DNA of 64,000 nucleotides. Origin: an uncultured Clostridia bacterium (lineage in GTDB: Bacteria; Bacillota; Clostridia; Christensenellales; CAG-138). Below are positions 1-9,429 of the stretch, one piece after another (position 1 is the stretch's first letter; each line of letters begins with the position of its first letter). The stretch covers positions 322,585 through 386,584 of the forward strand of contig CAMKES010000002.1 of assembly GCA_946411635.1 (NCBI GenBank), in the 5' to 3' direction. Both the position numbers and the translations under genes were made by a program. The notes under the pieces are model-generated. The model was not told where the DNA came from. It ran no database searches and saw only the letters and a list, made by a program, of their open reading frames with translations.

Positions 1-21
1 GGTTTTGTCGTCCCGTTTCAT
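1..21 (-). CDS. 5' end of a gene leaving the window (7 codons)
   Basis: An ATG at 21-19 on the minus strand opens a frame reading Met-Lys-Arg-Asp-Asp-Lys-Thr before the window ends. It is called only because a very good promoter (21-56) points into it. The -10 hexamer ends 6 nt before the ATG, so the message would start at the ATG with no leader. The product cannot be recognised from seven residues. In some Clostridia mutS lies next to a YlbF-family gene, but nothing here shows that. Confidence 0.4.
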
Positions 22-56
22 AGGTCCAGTATAGCACCTGCCGGCGTTTTTTTCAA
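22..56 (-). promoter_or_regulatory. sigma-A-type promoter, predicted leaderless start
   Basis: Read on the minus strand: TTGAAA (56-51), a 17-nt spacer, TATACT (33-28), then 6 nt to the ATG at 21. The predicted +1 is the A of the ATG. It lies between the ylbF stop and the edge gene, so the edge gene is probably a separate transcription unit. Confidence 0.7.
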
Positions 57-60
57 GCGG

Positions 61-402
61 TCACGCTTCCAGCGCGCCGAGGTCGAGGTCCACCGCCTTC
101 GCAAGCAGCTTGTAGATCTCGCCGAGCAGCGCGTTCAGGCGGTATTCCGCCATCAGGTACGCGGCCGCGGCGGGATCGAACTGCAGCAGCTCGCCGAGCT
201 TCTGCAGCTTTTCCGTCGCCTCCGGATCGGGCGTTCCCGCGACCGCGGACGCCTGGATCTTCATCCGAAGCGAATAGAATTCGTCCAGGAGCTTCGCCGT
301 CGTTTCGGACGCGTAGGCGCGTTCCTTCGCGTCGCGGTACGCCGTGTATTCCTCCGATGCGCGGAGCTTGTCCGCAAGCAGTTTTGCGTCGTCCATCAGC
401 AT
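61..402 (-). CDS. YlbF/YmcA-family regulator
   Basis: A 113-residue all-helical, charged protein whose pattern (a helix with LADKLRASEEY, then a second helix rich in Leu/Met/Glu) fits the YlbF/YmcA (Com_YlbF) family. In Bacillus subtilis, YlbF, YmcA and YaaT form the Y-complex, which works with RNase Y in mRNA maturation and affects sporulation, competence and biofilm formation. Here the gene lies downstream of RNase J in the same direction, which fits an RNA-processing role. The ATG follows a GGAGG with 9-nt spacing. It is the last gene of the dprA-to-ylbF operon. Whether it is the YlbF or YmcA paralogue is not decidable here. Confidence 0.8.
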   Translation of the reverse strand: MLMDDAKLLADKLRASEEYTAYRDAKERAYASETTAKLLDEFYSLRMKIQASAVAGTPDPEATEKLQKLGELLQFDPAAAAYLMAEYRLNALLGEIYKLLAKAVDLDLGALEA

Positions 403-406
403 ATGC

Positions 407-532
407 TCATTCCTCCGTTCCTTCCGGCAGCCTGACGTTTTCCAGATACCATGCGTGGTTCTCCTCCGTCCATTCGGAAAACAGCGTGTTGAAATCCTTG
501 CCGAGCGCTTCTTCGCGGACGCCGTATTTCAT
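407..532 (-). CDS. 41-residue hypothetical protein
   Basis: A small open frame fills most of the space between the RNase J stop (546) and the ylbF start (402). It begins MKYGVREEALGKDF and ends in an acidic GTEE tail, with two Trp and a Tyr in the middle. It has a purine-rich SD-like stretch (GGAAGAG) 6 nt before the ATG and tight spacing on both sides, as expected for an operon member. No family is recognised. The composition is charged and soluble with no membrane segment. It may be a real small protein or a chance frame; the regular spacing favours the first. Confidence 0.45.
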   Translation of the reverse strand: MKYGVREEALGKDFNTLFSEWTEENHAWYLENVRLPEGTEE

Positions 533-545
533 GAGACGCTCTTCC

Positions 546-2192
546 TTATACCTCCATCACGATCGGCAGGATCATCGGCGTACGGCCTGTCCGGTCGTAC
601 AAAAACGACTTCAGGCGATTTTTGATCGCAGTCTTGATCGCGGGGTATTCGCCCTTTTCGCTCGATTCGAAGCGCTTGCTTTTCTCATACACGAGCGCGC
701 TCGCTTCGCTGATCAGCGGCTCGTTGTCGCGCATGTAGATAAATCCGCGCGAATACAGCTCGACCGGCGCAAGGAGGCGTCCGGTCTCCGCGTCGAGCAG
801 AACGACCGCCGCGACCAGCCCGTCCGCCGAAAGCGATCGGCGGTCGCGCAGCACGACGTCCTCGATGTTTCTGAGTCCGTCGACCATCAGGCTTCCCGCC
901 TGCACCGTTCCGCTGACCGCGCCCTTGCGCGCGGAAAGCTCGATCACGTCGCCGTTGTGCGCGATGAACGTGCGTTCCGGCGCGACGCCCTGTTCCTTCG
1001 CAAGGTCCGCATGCATCTTGAGATGCCGCGCCTCGCCGTGCACGGGAATAAAGTATTTCGGCTTGATGATCTCAAGCATCAGCCGGAGCTCGCCCATGCA
1101 GGCATGTCCGGATACGTGTACGTCCGCCATGCGGTCGTAGACCACGTCCGCGCCCTTTGCGTACAGCGCGTTGATCACGCGCGACACGCCGCGTTCGTTG
1201 CCGGGGATCGCGCTTGCCGAAATGATGACCGTATCGCCCGCGCCGACGTTCAGCTTGTGCGTGGAGTTCGCCATGCGGAACAGACCGCTCATCGGCTCGC
1301 CCTGGCTGCCGGTCGTCATGACGCAGACCATTTCGTCCGGAATGTTCTTCAGATGCTCCACGCGCACGATCTTGTCCGCGGGAATGTGCATGTAGCCGAG
1401 CTCCTGCGCGATCTTTACGATCTGCTCCATGCTGCGGCCCTGGAAGCATACGACACGCCCGTGCGCGATCGCCACGTCCGCGACCTGCTGCATGCGGTAC
1501 ACGTTCGACGCGAAGGTCGCCACGATCACGCGGCCCTTCGCCCGGCCGAAGCATTGCTCGAACGTTGCACCGATCTCCTTTTCGCTCTGCGTAAAGCCCG
1601 GGCGTTCGACGTTCGTACTGTCGGACATCAGCGCGAGCACGCCGCGCGATCCGTAATACGCAAAGCGGTTGATGTTGATCGGCTCTCCGTCGATCGGCGT
1701 CAGATCGATCTTGAAGTCGCCGGTGTGGATCAGCGTGCCGATCGGCGTGCGGATCGCAAACGCGACGGCGCCGGCGATCGAATGTCCGGTCTTGATGAAT
1801 TCGATCTGGAAACACCCGAGCGTGACGGTCTCGCCCGGATCGACGTCGACGATCTCGACGTCCGTCAGATGATGCTCGTCCAGCTTGTGCCGGATCAGAG
1901 CGTTCGTAAACCGCGTGCCGTAGATCGGGCAGCGGAAGCGTTCCATTGCGTACGGGATCGCGCCGATATGGTCCTCATGGCCGTGCGTGATGCACATGCC
2001 GCGAATGCGATCCGCGTGTTGTTCGAGGTAGGTCATGTCGGGGATGACCACGTCGATCCCCGGCATCTCCTCGTCCGGAAAGATCAGTCCGCAGTCGATC
2101 ACGAGGATATCGTCCCCGTACTCGACGACGGTCATGTTTTTGCCGATCTCTCCCACCCCGCCCAGCGGGATGATCCTGAGTTTATGTCGCAT
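546..2192 (-). CDS. rnj: Ribonuclease J
   Basis: A metallo-beta-lactamase/beta-CASP ribonuclease of about 548 residues, the usual size of RNase J. The N-terminus reads LGGVGEIGKN, the family signature, followed by the metal site HGHEDH near residue 70 and the HTGDFKID and SDSTN motifs. RNase J combines 5'-3' exonuclease and endonuclease activity in bulk mRNA decay and rRNA maturation in the cytoplasm. The start is uncertain. The ATG at 2192 gives a family-like N-terminus but has no well-placed SD. A TTG at 2210 lies only 1-2 nt from an AAAGGA stretch. The gene follows the SleB-like hydrolase and precedes ylbF, so it may sit in an RNA-decay module. Confidence 0.93.
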   Translation of the reverse strand: MRHKLRIIPLGGVGEIGKNMTVVEYGDDILVIDCGLIFPDEEMPGIDVVIPDMTYLEQHADRIRGMCITHGHEDHIGAIPYAMERFRCPIYGTRFTNALIRHKLDEHHLTDVEIVDVDPGETVTLGCFQIEFIKTGHSIAGAVAFAIRTPIGTLIHTGDFKIDLTPIDGEPININRFAYYGSRGVLALMSDSTNVERPGFTQSEKEIGATFEQCFGRAKGRVIVATFASNVYRMQQVADVAIAHGRVVCFQGRSMEQIVKIAQELGYMHIPADKIVRVEHLKNIPDEMVCVMTTGSQGEPMSGLFRMANSTHKLNVGAGDTVIISASAIPGNERGVSRVINALYAKGADVVYDRMADVHVSGHACMGELRLMLEIIKPKYFIPVHGEARHLKMHADLAKEQGVAPERTFIAHNGDVIELSARKGAVSGTVQAGSLMVDGLRNIEDVVLRDRRSLSADGLVAAVVLLDAETGRLLAPVELYSRGFIYMRDNEPLISEASALVYEKSKRFESSEKGEYPAIKTAIKNRLKSFLYDRTGRTPMILPIVMEV

Positions 2193-2219
2193 AAAATGTG
2201 TCAGTGTCAATTCCTTTCT

Positions 2220-2816
2220 TCAATCGACGCGTCCGTAGAAAAACAGATTCCCGCCGATATCCTTGTAAAACCTGCGCCCGCCCCAGCTTTTTCCGAGCCG
2301 GGACGCGCAGAAGAAGAGTACGTTTTCGGGCAGATCGAGATTGCCGTACAGAAACACGTCCCGCGCGGCTTCCACGATCTCCTCCGGCGGCTCCAGTTTT
2401 TTGAAGCCCTTGTGATGGATGACCGAGAACTGTCCCCTGCGGTAGGCCTCGGTCGCGATGTCGGTCACGCCGCCGCCGAACCGCGGCGCGACGCAGCGAT
2501 TGTAGAGCACGCACAGCACCGCGCGGTACGCGCGCTCGTTGCTGCCGCCCGCTTCCAGATACGCGACGCGCGCGGCAAGCACGAGGTCCTCGTCGGTGAC
2601 CGCGTACGTCCGCGCATAGCGTGACAGCGGACGCATGCCCCTGTGCCGCAGCGTTCCGTCGGAAGCGGCAAACGCTTCCGCGGCGTCCTCCGGCTCCTGC
2701 CAGAGGATCCAGTCGGGATCCGGCTCGTTCGGAACCGGCGGTTCGGACTCCGCCGCCGCAGGCGGCAGCGGCAGAAGCATGCAAAGACAGAGCAATCCGA
2801 TCAACAGGCGTTTCAT
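2220..2816 (-). CDS. Secreted SleB-type cell-wall hydrolase
   Basis: A 198-residue protein with a signal peptide (MKRLL, hydrophobic core, then AAA near residue 21) and a C-terminal domain of the Hydrolase_2/SleB family. The family pattern is visible in LAARVAYLEAGG, the following VLYNR and a Phe-Ser-Val-Ile-His stretch. The first acidic residue of the motif (Glu in YLEAGG) corresponds to the catalytic Glu of SleB-like lytic transglycosylases. The family cleaves peptidoglycan, and in spore formers SleB degrades cortex during germination. With no peptidoglycan-binding repeat visible, its role could be vegetative. It occupies the place where codY follows clpY in Bacillus. Confidence 0.8.
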   Translation of the reverse strand: MKRLLIGLLCLCMLLPLPPAAAESEPPVPNEPDPDWILWQEPEDAAEAFAASDGTLRHRGMRPLSRYARTYAVTDEDLVLAARVAYLEAGGSNERAYRAVLCVLYNRCVAPRFGGGVTDIATEAYRRGQFSVIHHKGFKKLEPPEEIVEAARDVFLYGNLDLPENVLFFCASRLGKSWGGRRFYKDIGGNLFFYGRVD

Positions 2817-2830
2817 CGTCCGTCCTTTCC

Positions 2831-2848
2831 CGGGCGGACGCCCGCCCG
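2831..2848 (-). other. GC hairpin between hslU and the SleB-like gene
   Basis: A 7-bp perfect stem (CGGGCGG / CCGCCCG) with a 4-nt loop directly after the hslU stop. No U-tract follows, so it is more likely an mRNA processing or stability element inside the operon than a terminator. The SD of the hydrolase follows it at once. Confidence 0.4.
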
Positions 2849-4225
2849 TTACAAGATGTACTTCGAAATGTTGTCCTCACTCCATTCCGCGGACAGATGC
2901 GCGTCGACGTAGGCGCCGTCTACGACGACGTCGATCATCGGATGCTGACCGTTCGCGTTGAAGGAGATGTCGTTCAACAGATTCTCCATAACCGTATGCA
3001 GGCGGCGGGCGCCGATATTCTCGTTTTGTTCATTCGCGCGGAACGCGAATTTTGCGATCTCCCGGAGCGCGTCCTCGGTGAACGTCAGATTCACGTTGTC
3101 GGGCCGCAGGAGCGCGGCGTACTGCTTCGTCACCGCGTTGTCCGGCTGCGTCAGGATCGCATAGAAATCGTCCTCAGTGAGGTCCTTCAGCGTCACGCGG
3201 ATCGGGAAACGTCCCTGAAGCTCGGGGATCAGGTCGGTGACCTTCGCGACGTGGAACGCGCCCGCGCCGATGAACAGGATGAAGTCCGTCTTGACGGGAC
3301 CGTATTTCGTGGCGACCGTCGTGCCTTCGACGATCGGCAGAATGTCGCGCTGCACGCCCTCGCGGGAGACGTCCGCGCCCATGTGGTTGCTGCTTCCCGC
3401 GATCTTGTCGATCTCGTCCAGGAAGATGATGCCGTTCTGCTCGGCGTTCCACAGCGCTTCGCGGTTCACGTCGTCCGGATCGATGCGCTTTTCGGATTCC
3501 TGCTGCATGAGGATCGAGCGCGCGTGGCTCACCGGCATCTTTTTCGCCTTTCTGCGTTTCGGCAGGATGTCGCCGAGCATATCGCTCATGTTGAGTTCCA
3601 TGCCCGCGCCGCCGAACATCATGGCGTTGACGCTTTCCTCGACCTCGATCTCGACGATCTCGTTCTCAAGCTGTCCTGCGCGGAGCCGGTCGAGCGTCTG
3701 CTCTTTCAGAGACTTTCTCGCCTGCTGCTCCTCCTCCGTGGGCTTCGGTTCCTCGGGCTCGGACGAGCCGTTGCCGAGCAAAAACTGCAGCGGATTTACG
3801 GGCGGCTTTTGTTTTTTCTGCTGCGGAAGCAAAAGCTCCACGAGCCGCTGCTCGGTCGCCGCGGCCGCCGCGTCCTTGACGAGGTCCATCCGCTTCTGCT
3901 TGGTCAGCCGGATCGATTCCTCCACCAGGTCGCGGATCATGCTTTCGACGTCGCGGCCGACGTAGCCGACCTCGGTATACTTCGACGCCTCGACCTTCAC
4001 GAACGGCGCTTCGACGAGCTTCGCAAGCCGCCGCGCGATCTCGGTTTTGCCGACGCCCGTCGGCCCGAGCATGATGATGTTTTTCGGCGTGATCTCCTCG
4101 CGCAGTTCGGGCGGGAGACAGCTTCTTCTGTAGCGGTTGCGGAGCGCGATCGCCACCGCGCGCTTGGCTTCGTCCTGACCGATGATGTAGCGGTCCAGTG
4201 CGTTTACGATCTCTCTCGGCGTCAC
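2849..4225 (-). CDS. hslU: HslU, ATPase/unfoldase of the HslVU protease
   Basis: A 458-residue AAA+ protein. It opens [16 protein letters not shown], has Walker A GPTGVGKT at residues 54-61, Walker B in the [10 protein letters not shown] region, an I-domain rich in Glu and Lys between them, and a C-terminus ending in Tyr-Ile-Leu. In the family this C-terminal tail docks into HslV and activates the peptidase. HslU unfolds substrates and feeds them to HslV. The start is GTG at 4225, overlapping the hslV stop by 4 nt (GTGA), which indicates translational coupling. Also known as clpY. Confidence 0.96.
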   Translation of the reverse strand: MTPREIVNALDRYIIGQDEAKRAVAIALRNRYRRSCLPPELREEITPKNIIMLGPTGVGKTEIARRLAKLVEAPFVKVEASKYTEVGYVGRDVESMIRDLVEESIRLTKQKRMDLVKDAAAAATEQRLVELLLPQQKKQKPPVNPLQFLLGNGSSEPEEPKPTEEEQQARKSLKEQTLDRLRAGQLENEIVEIEVEESVNAMMFGGAGMELNMSDMLGDILPKRRKAKKMPVSHARSILMQQESEKRIDPDDVNREALWNAEQNGIIFLDEIDKIAGSSNHMGADVSREGVQRDILPIVEGTTVATKYGPVKTDFILFIGAGAFHVAKVTDLIPELQGRFPIRVTLKDLTEDDFYAILTQPDNAVTKQYAALLRPDNVNLTFTEDALREIAKFAFRANEQNENIGARRLHTVMENLLNDISFNANGQHPMIDVVVDGAYVDAHLSAEWSEDNISKYIL

Positions 4226-4764
4226 GGACGGATCACCTCCAGGCTGATATTTCCGTTGGTAAAGATGCAGATGGATTCGGCGATCGCCATTGCTTCCGCA
4301 GCGATCTCCTCGGCGCTCATGTCGGTGTGCAGCTTCAGCGCCTTCGCGGCCGCCAGCGCGTACAGTCCGCCGGAGCCGATGGCGGCGATATCGTCGTCGG
4401 GCTCGATGACGTCGCCGGTGCCGGACAGCACCAGAAGATCGTCCTTGTCCGCCACGATCATCATCGCCTCAAGCTGACGCATCATCTTGTCGCCGCGCCA
4501 GTCCTGCGCAAGCGCGATCGCCGCGCGCTTCAGCGCGCCGCCGTGCATCTCGAGCTTCGCCTCGAACCGGTCGCACAGCGTGAACGCGTCCGCGGTCGAA
4601 CCCGCAAAGCCGACGACCACGCGGTCGTGATACAGCCGGCGCACCTTCTTCGCGTGCGCCTTCATGACGGCCTGCTGGCCCATCGTGACCTGGCCGTCGC
4701 CTGCGATCGCGGTCACGCCGTTGCGCCGGACCGCCAGAATGGTGGTTCCTTTCAGGGATTCCAT
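4222..4764 (-). CDS. hslV: HslV, peptidase subunit of HslVU
   Basis: A 180-residue proteasome-beta-like subunit. The N-terminus is MESLKG followed by [10 protein letters not shown]. The Thr pair aligns with the catalytic Thr1-Thr2 of E. coli HslV, so a six-residue leader must be removed. Bacillus ClpQ also carries a short N-terminal extension. The GDGQVTMG motif follows. It assembles as two hexameric rings capped by HslU. The ATG at 4764 has GAGGAGG 8 nt upstream. It lies 13 nt after trmFO. The codV/xerC gene that usually sits between trmFO and hslV in Bacillus is missing here. Confidence 0.96.
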   Translation of the reverse strand: MESLKGTTILAVRRNGVTAIAGDGQVTMGQQAVMKAHAKKVRRLYHDRVVVGFAGSTADAFTLCDRFEAKLEMHGGALKRAAIALAQDWRGDKMMRQLEAMMIVADKDDLLVLSGTGDVIEPDDDIAAIGSGGLYALAAAKALKLHTDMSAEEIAAEAMAIAESICIFTNGNISLEVIRP

Positions 4765-4777
4765 CGGTTCATCCTCC

Positions 4778-6079
4778 TCATAAATCGTACTGTTCTTTCC
4801 GTGCGCGCACCGTATCGAGCGCGCGCTCCGCGATCCGCGCACAGCGTTCCTGCTTGCTTCTGACACGCTCGGAAAGCGGATCCATGATCCCGAACGTCAC
4901 GTTCATCGGCTGAAAATCGCCGCCGTTGTATTCGGCAACGTAGTGTCCGAGCGCGCCGATCGCGGTTTCGGACGTAAAATCCACGGGGGGTCTGCCCTCG
5001 AGCTTTTCGATCAGCGAGATCGCGGAAAGCAGTCCGCTCGCCGCCGATTCCACGTATCCCTCGACGCCGGTCATCTGTCCCGCAAAGAACAGCAGCGGAT
5101 CGGTCCTGAGGGAATAATCATAGTTCAGAAGCTTCGGGGATTCCAGAAACGTATTGCGGTGCATCACGCCGTATCGGGCATATTCCGCATGCGCGAGCCC
5201 CGGGATCATCCCGAACACGCGCTTCTGTTCGGAAAACTTCAGGTTCGTCTGAAAACCGACGATGTTGTACAGCGTGCCGTCCGCGTTGTCGCGGCGAAGC
5301 TGCACCACCGCAAACGGGCGTTTGCCGTTCACCGTAAGTCCCACGGGCTTCAGCGGTCCGTACGCCAGCGTCAGTTCGCCGCGCTTCGCCATGACCTCGA
5401 CGGGCATGCAGCCCTCGAACACACGCGGCGTTTCAAAGCTGTGCAGCGGCGCGGTTTCGGCCCCGACCAGCGCGTGATAAAACGCGAAGTACTCCTCGCG
5501 CGTCATCGGGCAGTTCAGATAATCCGAACCGCGGTCGTAGCGCGACGCCGCGAAGATCCTGTCGTGATCGAGCGAATCGTACGTTACGATCGGCGCCGCC
5601 GCGTCGTAAAAATGCAGGCTCGTCCCGAACCGCCGTTCGATCGCTTCGCTCATCGCGCCGCTCGTCAGCGGGCCCGTCGCAACGATCGCGGGCGAAGCGG
5701 GGATCTCCGTCAGCTCCTCCGTGACGACCGTGAGATCGGAAAACGACTTCAGCGTTTCCGTCACGTACGCGGAGAATCCCTCCCGGTCGACGGCAAGCGC
5801 GCCGCCCGCGGGCACGCGCGTTGCGTCCGCCGCGCGCAGGATCAGCGAATCGAGCGCGCGCATTTCTTCTTTCAGAAGTCCGACGGCGTTGACCGGCCGG
5901 TCGGAGCGGAGCGAGTTCGAGCAGACGAGTTCGGCAAAGCCGTCGCCTTTGTGCGCGGGCGTGCGCTTTTTCGGCTTCATCTCGTACAGCGTCACCGGAT
6001 ACCCGCGCGAAAGCAGGCGGTACGCCGCCTCGGCGCCGGCAAGTCCCGCGCCGACGACGGTCACGTTCGGCTTACGCAT
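4778..6079 (-). CDS. trmFO: TrmFO, folate/FAD-dependent tRNA U54 methyltransferase
   Basis: A 433-residue flavoprotein that methylates U54 of tRNA to m5U using methylene-tetrahydrofolate and FADH2. The N-terminal dinucleotide fold reads [13 protein letters not shown]. Cys53 in the CSNSLRSD motif and Cys224 in [10 protein letters not shown] match the two family Cys residues involved in catalysis. The length matches the family (about 435). The ATG overlaps the end of topA by 8 nt, so expression is coupled to topA, an arrangement shared with Bacillus. Also known as gid. Confidence 0.96.
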   Translation of the reverse strand: MRKPNVTVVGAGLAGAEAAYRLLSRGYPVTLYEMKPKKRTPAHKGDGFAELVCSNSLRSDRPVNAVGLLKEEMRALDSLILRAADATRVPAGGALAVDREGFSAYVTETLKSFSDLTVVTEELTEIPASPAIVATGPLTSGAMSEAIERRFGTSLHFYDAAAPIVTYDSLDHDRIFAASRYDRGSDYLNCPMTREEYFAFYHALVGAETAPLHSFETPRVFEGCMPVEVMAKRGELTLAYGPLKPVGLTVNGKRPFAVVQLRRDNADGTLYNIVGFQTNLKFSEQKRVFGMIPGLAHAEYARYGVMHRNTFLESPKLLNYDYSLRTDPLLFFAGQMTGVEGYVESAASGLLSAISLIEKLEGRPPVDFTSETAIGALGHYVAEYNGGDFQPMNVTFGIMDPLSERVRSKQERCARIAERALDTVRARKEQYDL

Positions 6080-8174
6080 CTTCGGTCTTGGTCTTTCTGC
6101 GAAGGATCGTCCTGCAGTTCGGATCCGCGCACTGCACGAACGTGCCGTTCTGACCGTGCTTCTGCACCATCAGGCCGCCGCACTTCGGGCAGCGGGTCTT
6201 GACCGGCAGATCCCAGCTCGTGAAATCGCACTCCGGATACCGTTCGCAGCCGTAGAAGACCTTCTTGCGGCCGTGCTTCTTGACGATCGCCGCGCCGCAC
6301 TTCGGGCAGGGAACGCCCTCGACCGTTTCCACGATCGACTTCGTGTTGCGGCAGGTCGGGAAGTTCGGGCAGGCAAGGAACTTGCCGAAGCGGCCCGTCT
6401 TGATGACCATCATCGCGCCGCACTTGTCGCACGGCACGTCGGAGATCTCGTCGGGGATCCGGATCTTTTCCGTGGTATCGGCGGCGTGACCGACCGTTTC
6501 CATGAACGGACCGTAGAACGCGCCGACCAGCTTCTGCCACTGTTCGGAGCCGTCCTCAACGGAGTCGAGGTCCTCCTCCATGTTCGCGGTGAACGCGACG
6601 TCCACGATGTCCGGGAAGCCGGACTTCATCAGTCCCGTCACGGCAAAGCCGAGTTCGGTCGGCACCAGCGTCTTCTTCTCGCGCATAATGTAGCCGCGGT
6701 CCACGATCGTGGAGATCGTCGGCGAATACGTCGACGGACGGCCGATGCCCTTTTCCTCGAGCGTTTTGACGAGCGTCGCCTCGGTGTAGCGGGACGGCGG
6801 CTGCGTGAATTTCTGCTGCGGATCGAGCTTTTCCGCCTTGAAGCGGTCGCCCTCCGCGATCGGCGGAAGCTGCACGACGTCCTCGTCCTCGAGATCCTTG
6901 CCCTCGGTATAGATCGTCGAGAAGCCCGCAAAGCGCGTATGCGAACCGGTCGCCTTGAACTGCGCGCCGTTCGCGTCGAAGGTCACGACCGTCTGTTCCA
7001 GGATCGCGTCGCTCATCTGGCTCGCGAGGAAACGGTCGTAGACGAGCTTGTACAGCTTGTACTGATCGCTCGAAAGATACGGCTTCAGCGTCTTCGGATC
7101 GTTCTTCACGTCGGTCGGACGGATCGCTTCATGCGCGTCCTGCGCGTTGCGGCGTCCGCGGTACACGTTGGGCGTCTTCGGAACGAACGCTTCGCCGAAC
7201 GCCTCGGCGATGTACGCGCGCGCCGCCTTCTGCGCCTCGTCGGCGATGCGGACGGAGTCGGTACGGATGTACGTGATCAGACCCGTCGCGCCCTTCTTGC
7301 CGATCTCAACGCCCTCGTACAGCTGCTGCGCGACCATCATCGTGCGCTTCGTGGTGAAGCCGAGCTTGCGGGACGCGTCCTGCTGCATGCTCGACGTGGT
7401 GAACGGCGGCGCGGCATGCTTGCGCTTTTCGCCGCTCTTCACTTCAGTCGCCGTAAAGTCGGCGCTGCCGACGCGCGCGATGATCGCGTTCGTCTGCGCT
7501 TCGGTTTTGAGATCGACCTTGTTGCCGTCCGTGCCGAAGAAGCGCACGTCGAACGTCTTCTTTGCGCCTGCGCGAAGCTTCGCGGTCAGCGTCCAGTATT
7601 CCTCCGGAACGAACGCGTTGATCTCCTCCTCGCGGTCGCATACGATGCGCGTCGCAACGGACTGCACGCGGCCCGCGGAAAGGCCCTTGCGGATCTTCGA
7701 CCAGAGGATCGGGCTGATCTTGTAGCCCACGATGCGGTCCAGAACGCGTCTCGCCTGCTGCGCGTCGACCAGATCCATGTTGATCGCACGCGGCGACTTG
7801 ATCGCGTTTTTGACGGCGGACGCCGTGATCTCGTGAAACTCGATTCGGCACTTGCTCTTGACGTCCAGCTTCAGGATCTGCGCCAGATGCCAGGAGATCG
7901 CCTCGCCCTCGCGGTCAGGGTCCGTCGCGAGAAGGATGCGGTCGGCTTCCTTCGCTTCCTTCTTGATGCGTTCCAGAACGTCCCCGCGGCCGCGGAGCGT
8001 GATATACTTCGGCTCGAATCCGTGCTCGACGTCAACGCCGAGCTGCGATTTCGGCAGATCGCGGACGTGACCGTTGCTCGCCACGACGCGGTATCTGCTG
8101 CCCAAAAACTTTCCGATCGTCTTCGCCTTCGCGGGCGACTCCACGATCACGAGCGTGTTCTTCGTTTCTGCCAT
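6072..8174 (-). CDS. topA: DNA topoisomerase I
   Basis: A type IA topoisomerase of 700 residues. It has a TOPRIM domain (LVIVESPAKAKTIGKFLG at the N-terminus, DPDREGEAISWH at 86-97), the active-site Tyr302 in GLITYIRTDSVR, and three C-terminal four-Cys zinc ribbons (CDKCG, CPKCG and CPKCG starts). It relaxes negative supercoils behind RNA polymerase. The last zinc ribbon ends with a CADPNC variant. It lies 18 nt after dprA and overlaps trmFO, so it is transcribed from the dprA promoter. Confidence 0.97.
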   Translation of the reverse strand: MAETKNTLVIVESPAKAKTIGKFLGSRYRVVASNGHVRDLPKSQLGVDVEHGFEPKYITLRGRGDVLERIKKEAKEADRILLATDPDREGEAISWHLAQILKLDVKSKCRIEFHEITASAVKNAIKSPRAINMDLVDAQQARRVLDRIVGYKISPILWSKIRKGLSAGRVQSVATRIVCDREEEINAFVPEEYWTLTAKLRAGAKKTFDVRFFGTDGNKVDLKTEAQTNAIIARVGSADFTATEVKSGEKRKHAAPPFTTSSMQQDASRKLGFTTKRTMMVAQQLYEGVEIGKKGATGLITYIRTDSVRIADEAQKAARAYIAEAFGEAFVPKTPNVYRGRRNAQDAHEAIRPTDVKNDPKTLKPYLSSDQYKLYKLVYDRFLASQMSDAILEQTVVTFDANGAQFKATGSHTRFAGFSTIYTEGKDLEDEDVVQLPPIAEGDRFKAEKLDPQQKFTQPPSRYTEATLVKTLEEKGIGRPSTYSPTISTIVDRGYIMREKKTLVPTELGFAVTGLMKSGFPDIVDVAFTANMEEDLDSVEDGSEQWQKLVGAFYGPFMETVGHAADTTEKIRIPDEISDVPCDKCGAMMVIKTGRFGKFLACPNFPTCRNTKSIVETVEGVPCPKCGAAIVKKHGRKKVFYGCERYPECDFTSWDLPVKTRCPKCGGLMVQKHGQNGTFVQCADPNCRTILRRKTKTEDA

Positions 8175-8192
8175 GTTGACTCTCTCCTTCGG

Positions 8193-9335
8193 TTATTGGT
8201 CGAACGTTACGACCGTGTGTATGGTATCCAGCGCATAGATGCGCCCGGGAAGCTGTTTGACGACCTCGGCAAACAGAAGCTTCGTCAGCGCCGCGTTCAG
8301 GTCCTGTGCGGAGCAGTCGATCCACTCGAGCAGCTCGTCCGCGTCCTTTTCGCCCTGCAGAAGCGCCATGTAGATCTCCTGCCCGACGGATCCGAGCGAG
8401 GTGAACGTCACCTTCTTCGCCGCGCCGTTGAGCACGTCGTCGCCCGCGTCGTCGCAGAATTCGGTCAGGATGTCCGCCGCGCAGGTCACGGGCTTCGCCT
8501 CGCCGCGCGTGAGCATCCGGTTCGTGCCGACGCTCATCGGATCGGTGATGCGTCCGGGCACGGCAAAGACCTCCCTGCCCTGCTCGCGCGCGTAATCCGC
8601 CGTGATCGACGTGCCGCTGCGCTCGCCCGCCTCGATCACCGCGACCCCGCGGGCAATGCCCGACAGGATGCGGTTGCGGATCGGGAAGTTCTGCGCGAGC
8701 GGCGGCGTTTTCGGAAGGAACTCCGTGAGGATCGCGCCGCGCTCGATCACGCGCTCGTACAGTTTCGCGTTGTCCTGCGGATACACGACGTCGATCCCGC
8801 AGCCGAGCACCCCGATCACCGGACAGTCCGCGCCGTCCGCGTTCAGCGCGCCCTTTGCGGCGGCGGAATCGATCCCCGCCGCGAGCCCGGTCACGACCGT
8901 CGCGCCGCGCTCCGCAAGCTGCTCGCCCAGAAGCGTTGCGACCTCGCGCCCGTAATCGGTGCAGGTGCGCGCGCCGACCAAAGCGATCGGCAACGGCAGG
9001 TTCTCCGGCAGGCGACCCTTCATGAACAGGACTGACGGCGGATCGTCGATCTCGGACAGCAGCGCCGGATACGCGTCCGATTCGGGCGTCAGCACCGTGA
9101 CGCCGTTCTTCTCGAGCCACGCGCAGTAACGATCCAGAAACCGGTCGTCCGCCGCGGCGATCAGCCGGTCGCGCACGGCTTCGGACACGTCCGCAAACTG
9201 CCCGAGGTCGCGTTTCTGAACCGCCTCGCGCGCTTCGGAAAGATCGTCGAACCGCGACAGCAGTTCAAAGAACAGCCGCGGATTCACGTTCGTCGCGTAG
9301 TTCAGCCACAGATAATTCCGCGTCGTTTCATCCAT
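8193..9335 (-). CDS. dprA: DprA/Smf DNA-processing protein
   Basis: A 380-residue protein with an N-terminal helical (SAM/HhH-like) region, a central Rossmann-type DprA domain (VGARTCTDYGRE, VTGLAAGIDSAA, SGTSITADYA) and a C-terminal winged-helix-like tail. DprA binds incoming single-stranded DNA during transformation and loads RecA. The ATG at 9335 is preceded by a GGGAAGGGAG SD. It is the promoter-proximal gene of an operon running through topA to ylbF, so a DNA-uptake factor heads a housekeeping operon, as in many Firmicutes. Confidence 0.95.
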   Translation of the reverse strand: MDETTRNYLWLNYATNVNPRLFFELLSRFDDLSEAREAVQKRDLGQFADVSEAVRDRLIAAADDRFLDRYCAWLEKNGVTVLTPESDAYPALLSEIDDPPSVLFMKGRLPENLPLPIALVGARTCTDYGREVATLLGEQLAERGATVVTGLAAGIDSAAAKGALNADGADCPVIGVLGCGIDVVYPQDNAKLYERVIERGAILTEFLPKTPPLAQNFPIRNRILSGIARGVAVIEAGERSGTSITADYAREQGREVFAVPGRITDPMSVGTNRMLTRGEAKPVTCAADILTEFCDDAGDDVLNGAAKKVTFTSLGSVGQEIYMALLQGEKDADELLEWIDCSAQDLNAALTKLLFAEVVKQLPGRIYALDTIHTVVTFDQ

Positions 9336-9375
9336 CGCGCCGATCCGCTCCCTTCCCAAAAATACTTCGGAACAT

Positions 9376-9404
9376 ATCATAACACGGTTTTTTTCGGATT
9401 TCAA
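9376..9404 (-). promoter_or_regulatory. sigma-A-type promoter of the dprA operon
   Basis: Minus strand: TTGAAA (9404-9399), 17-nt spacer, TATGAT (9381-9376). The predicted +1 near 9369 leaves a leader of about 34 nt containing the dprA SD. Confidence 0.8.
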
Positions 9405-9429
9405 TCCTATTTATATATGCAAATGTGAT

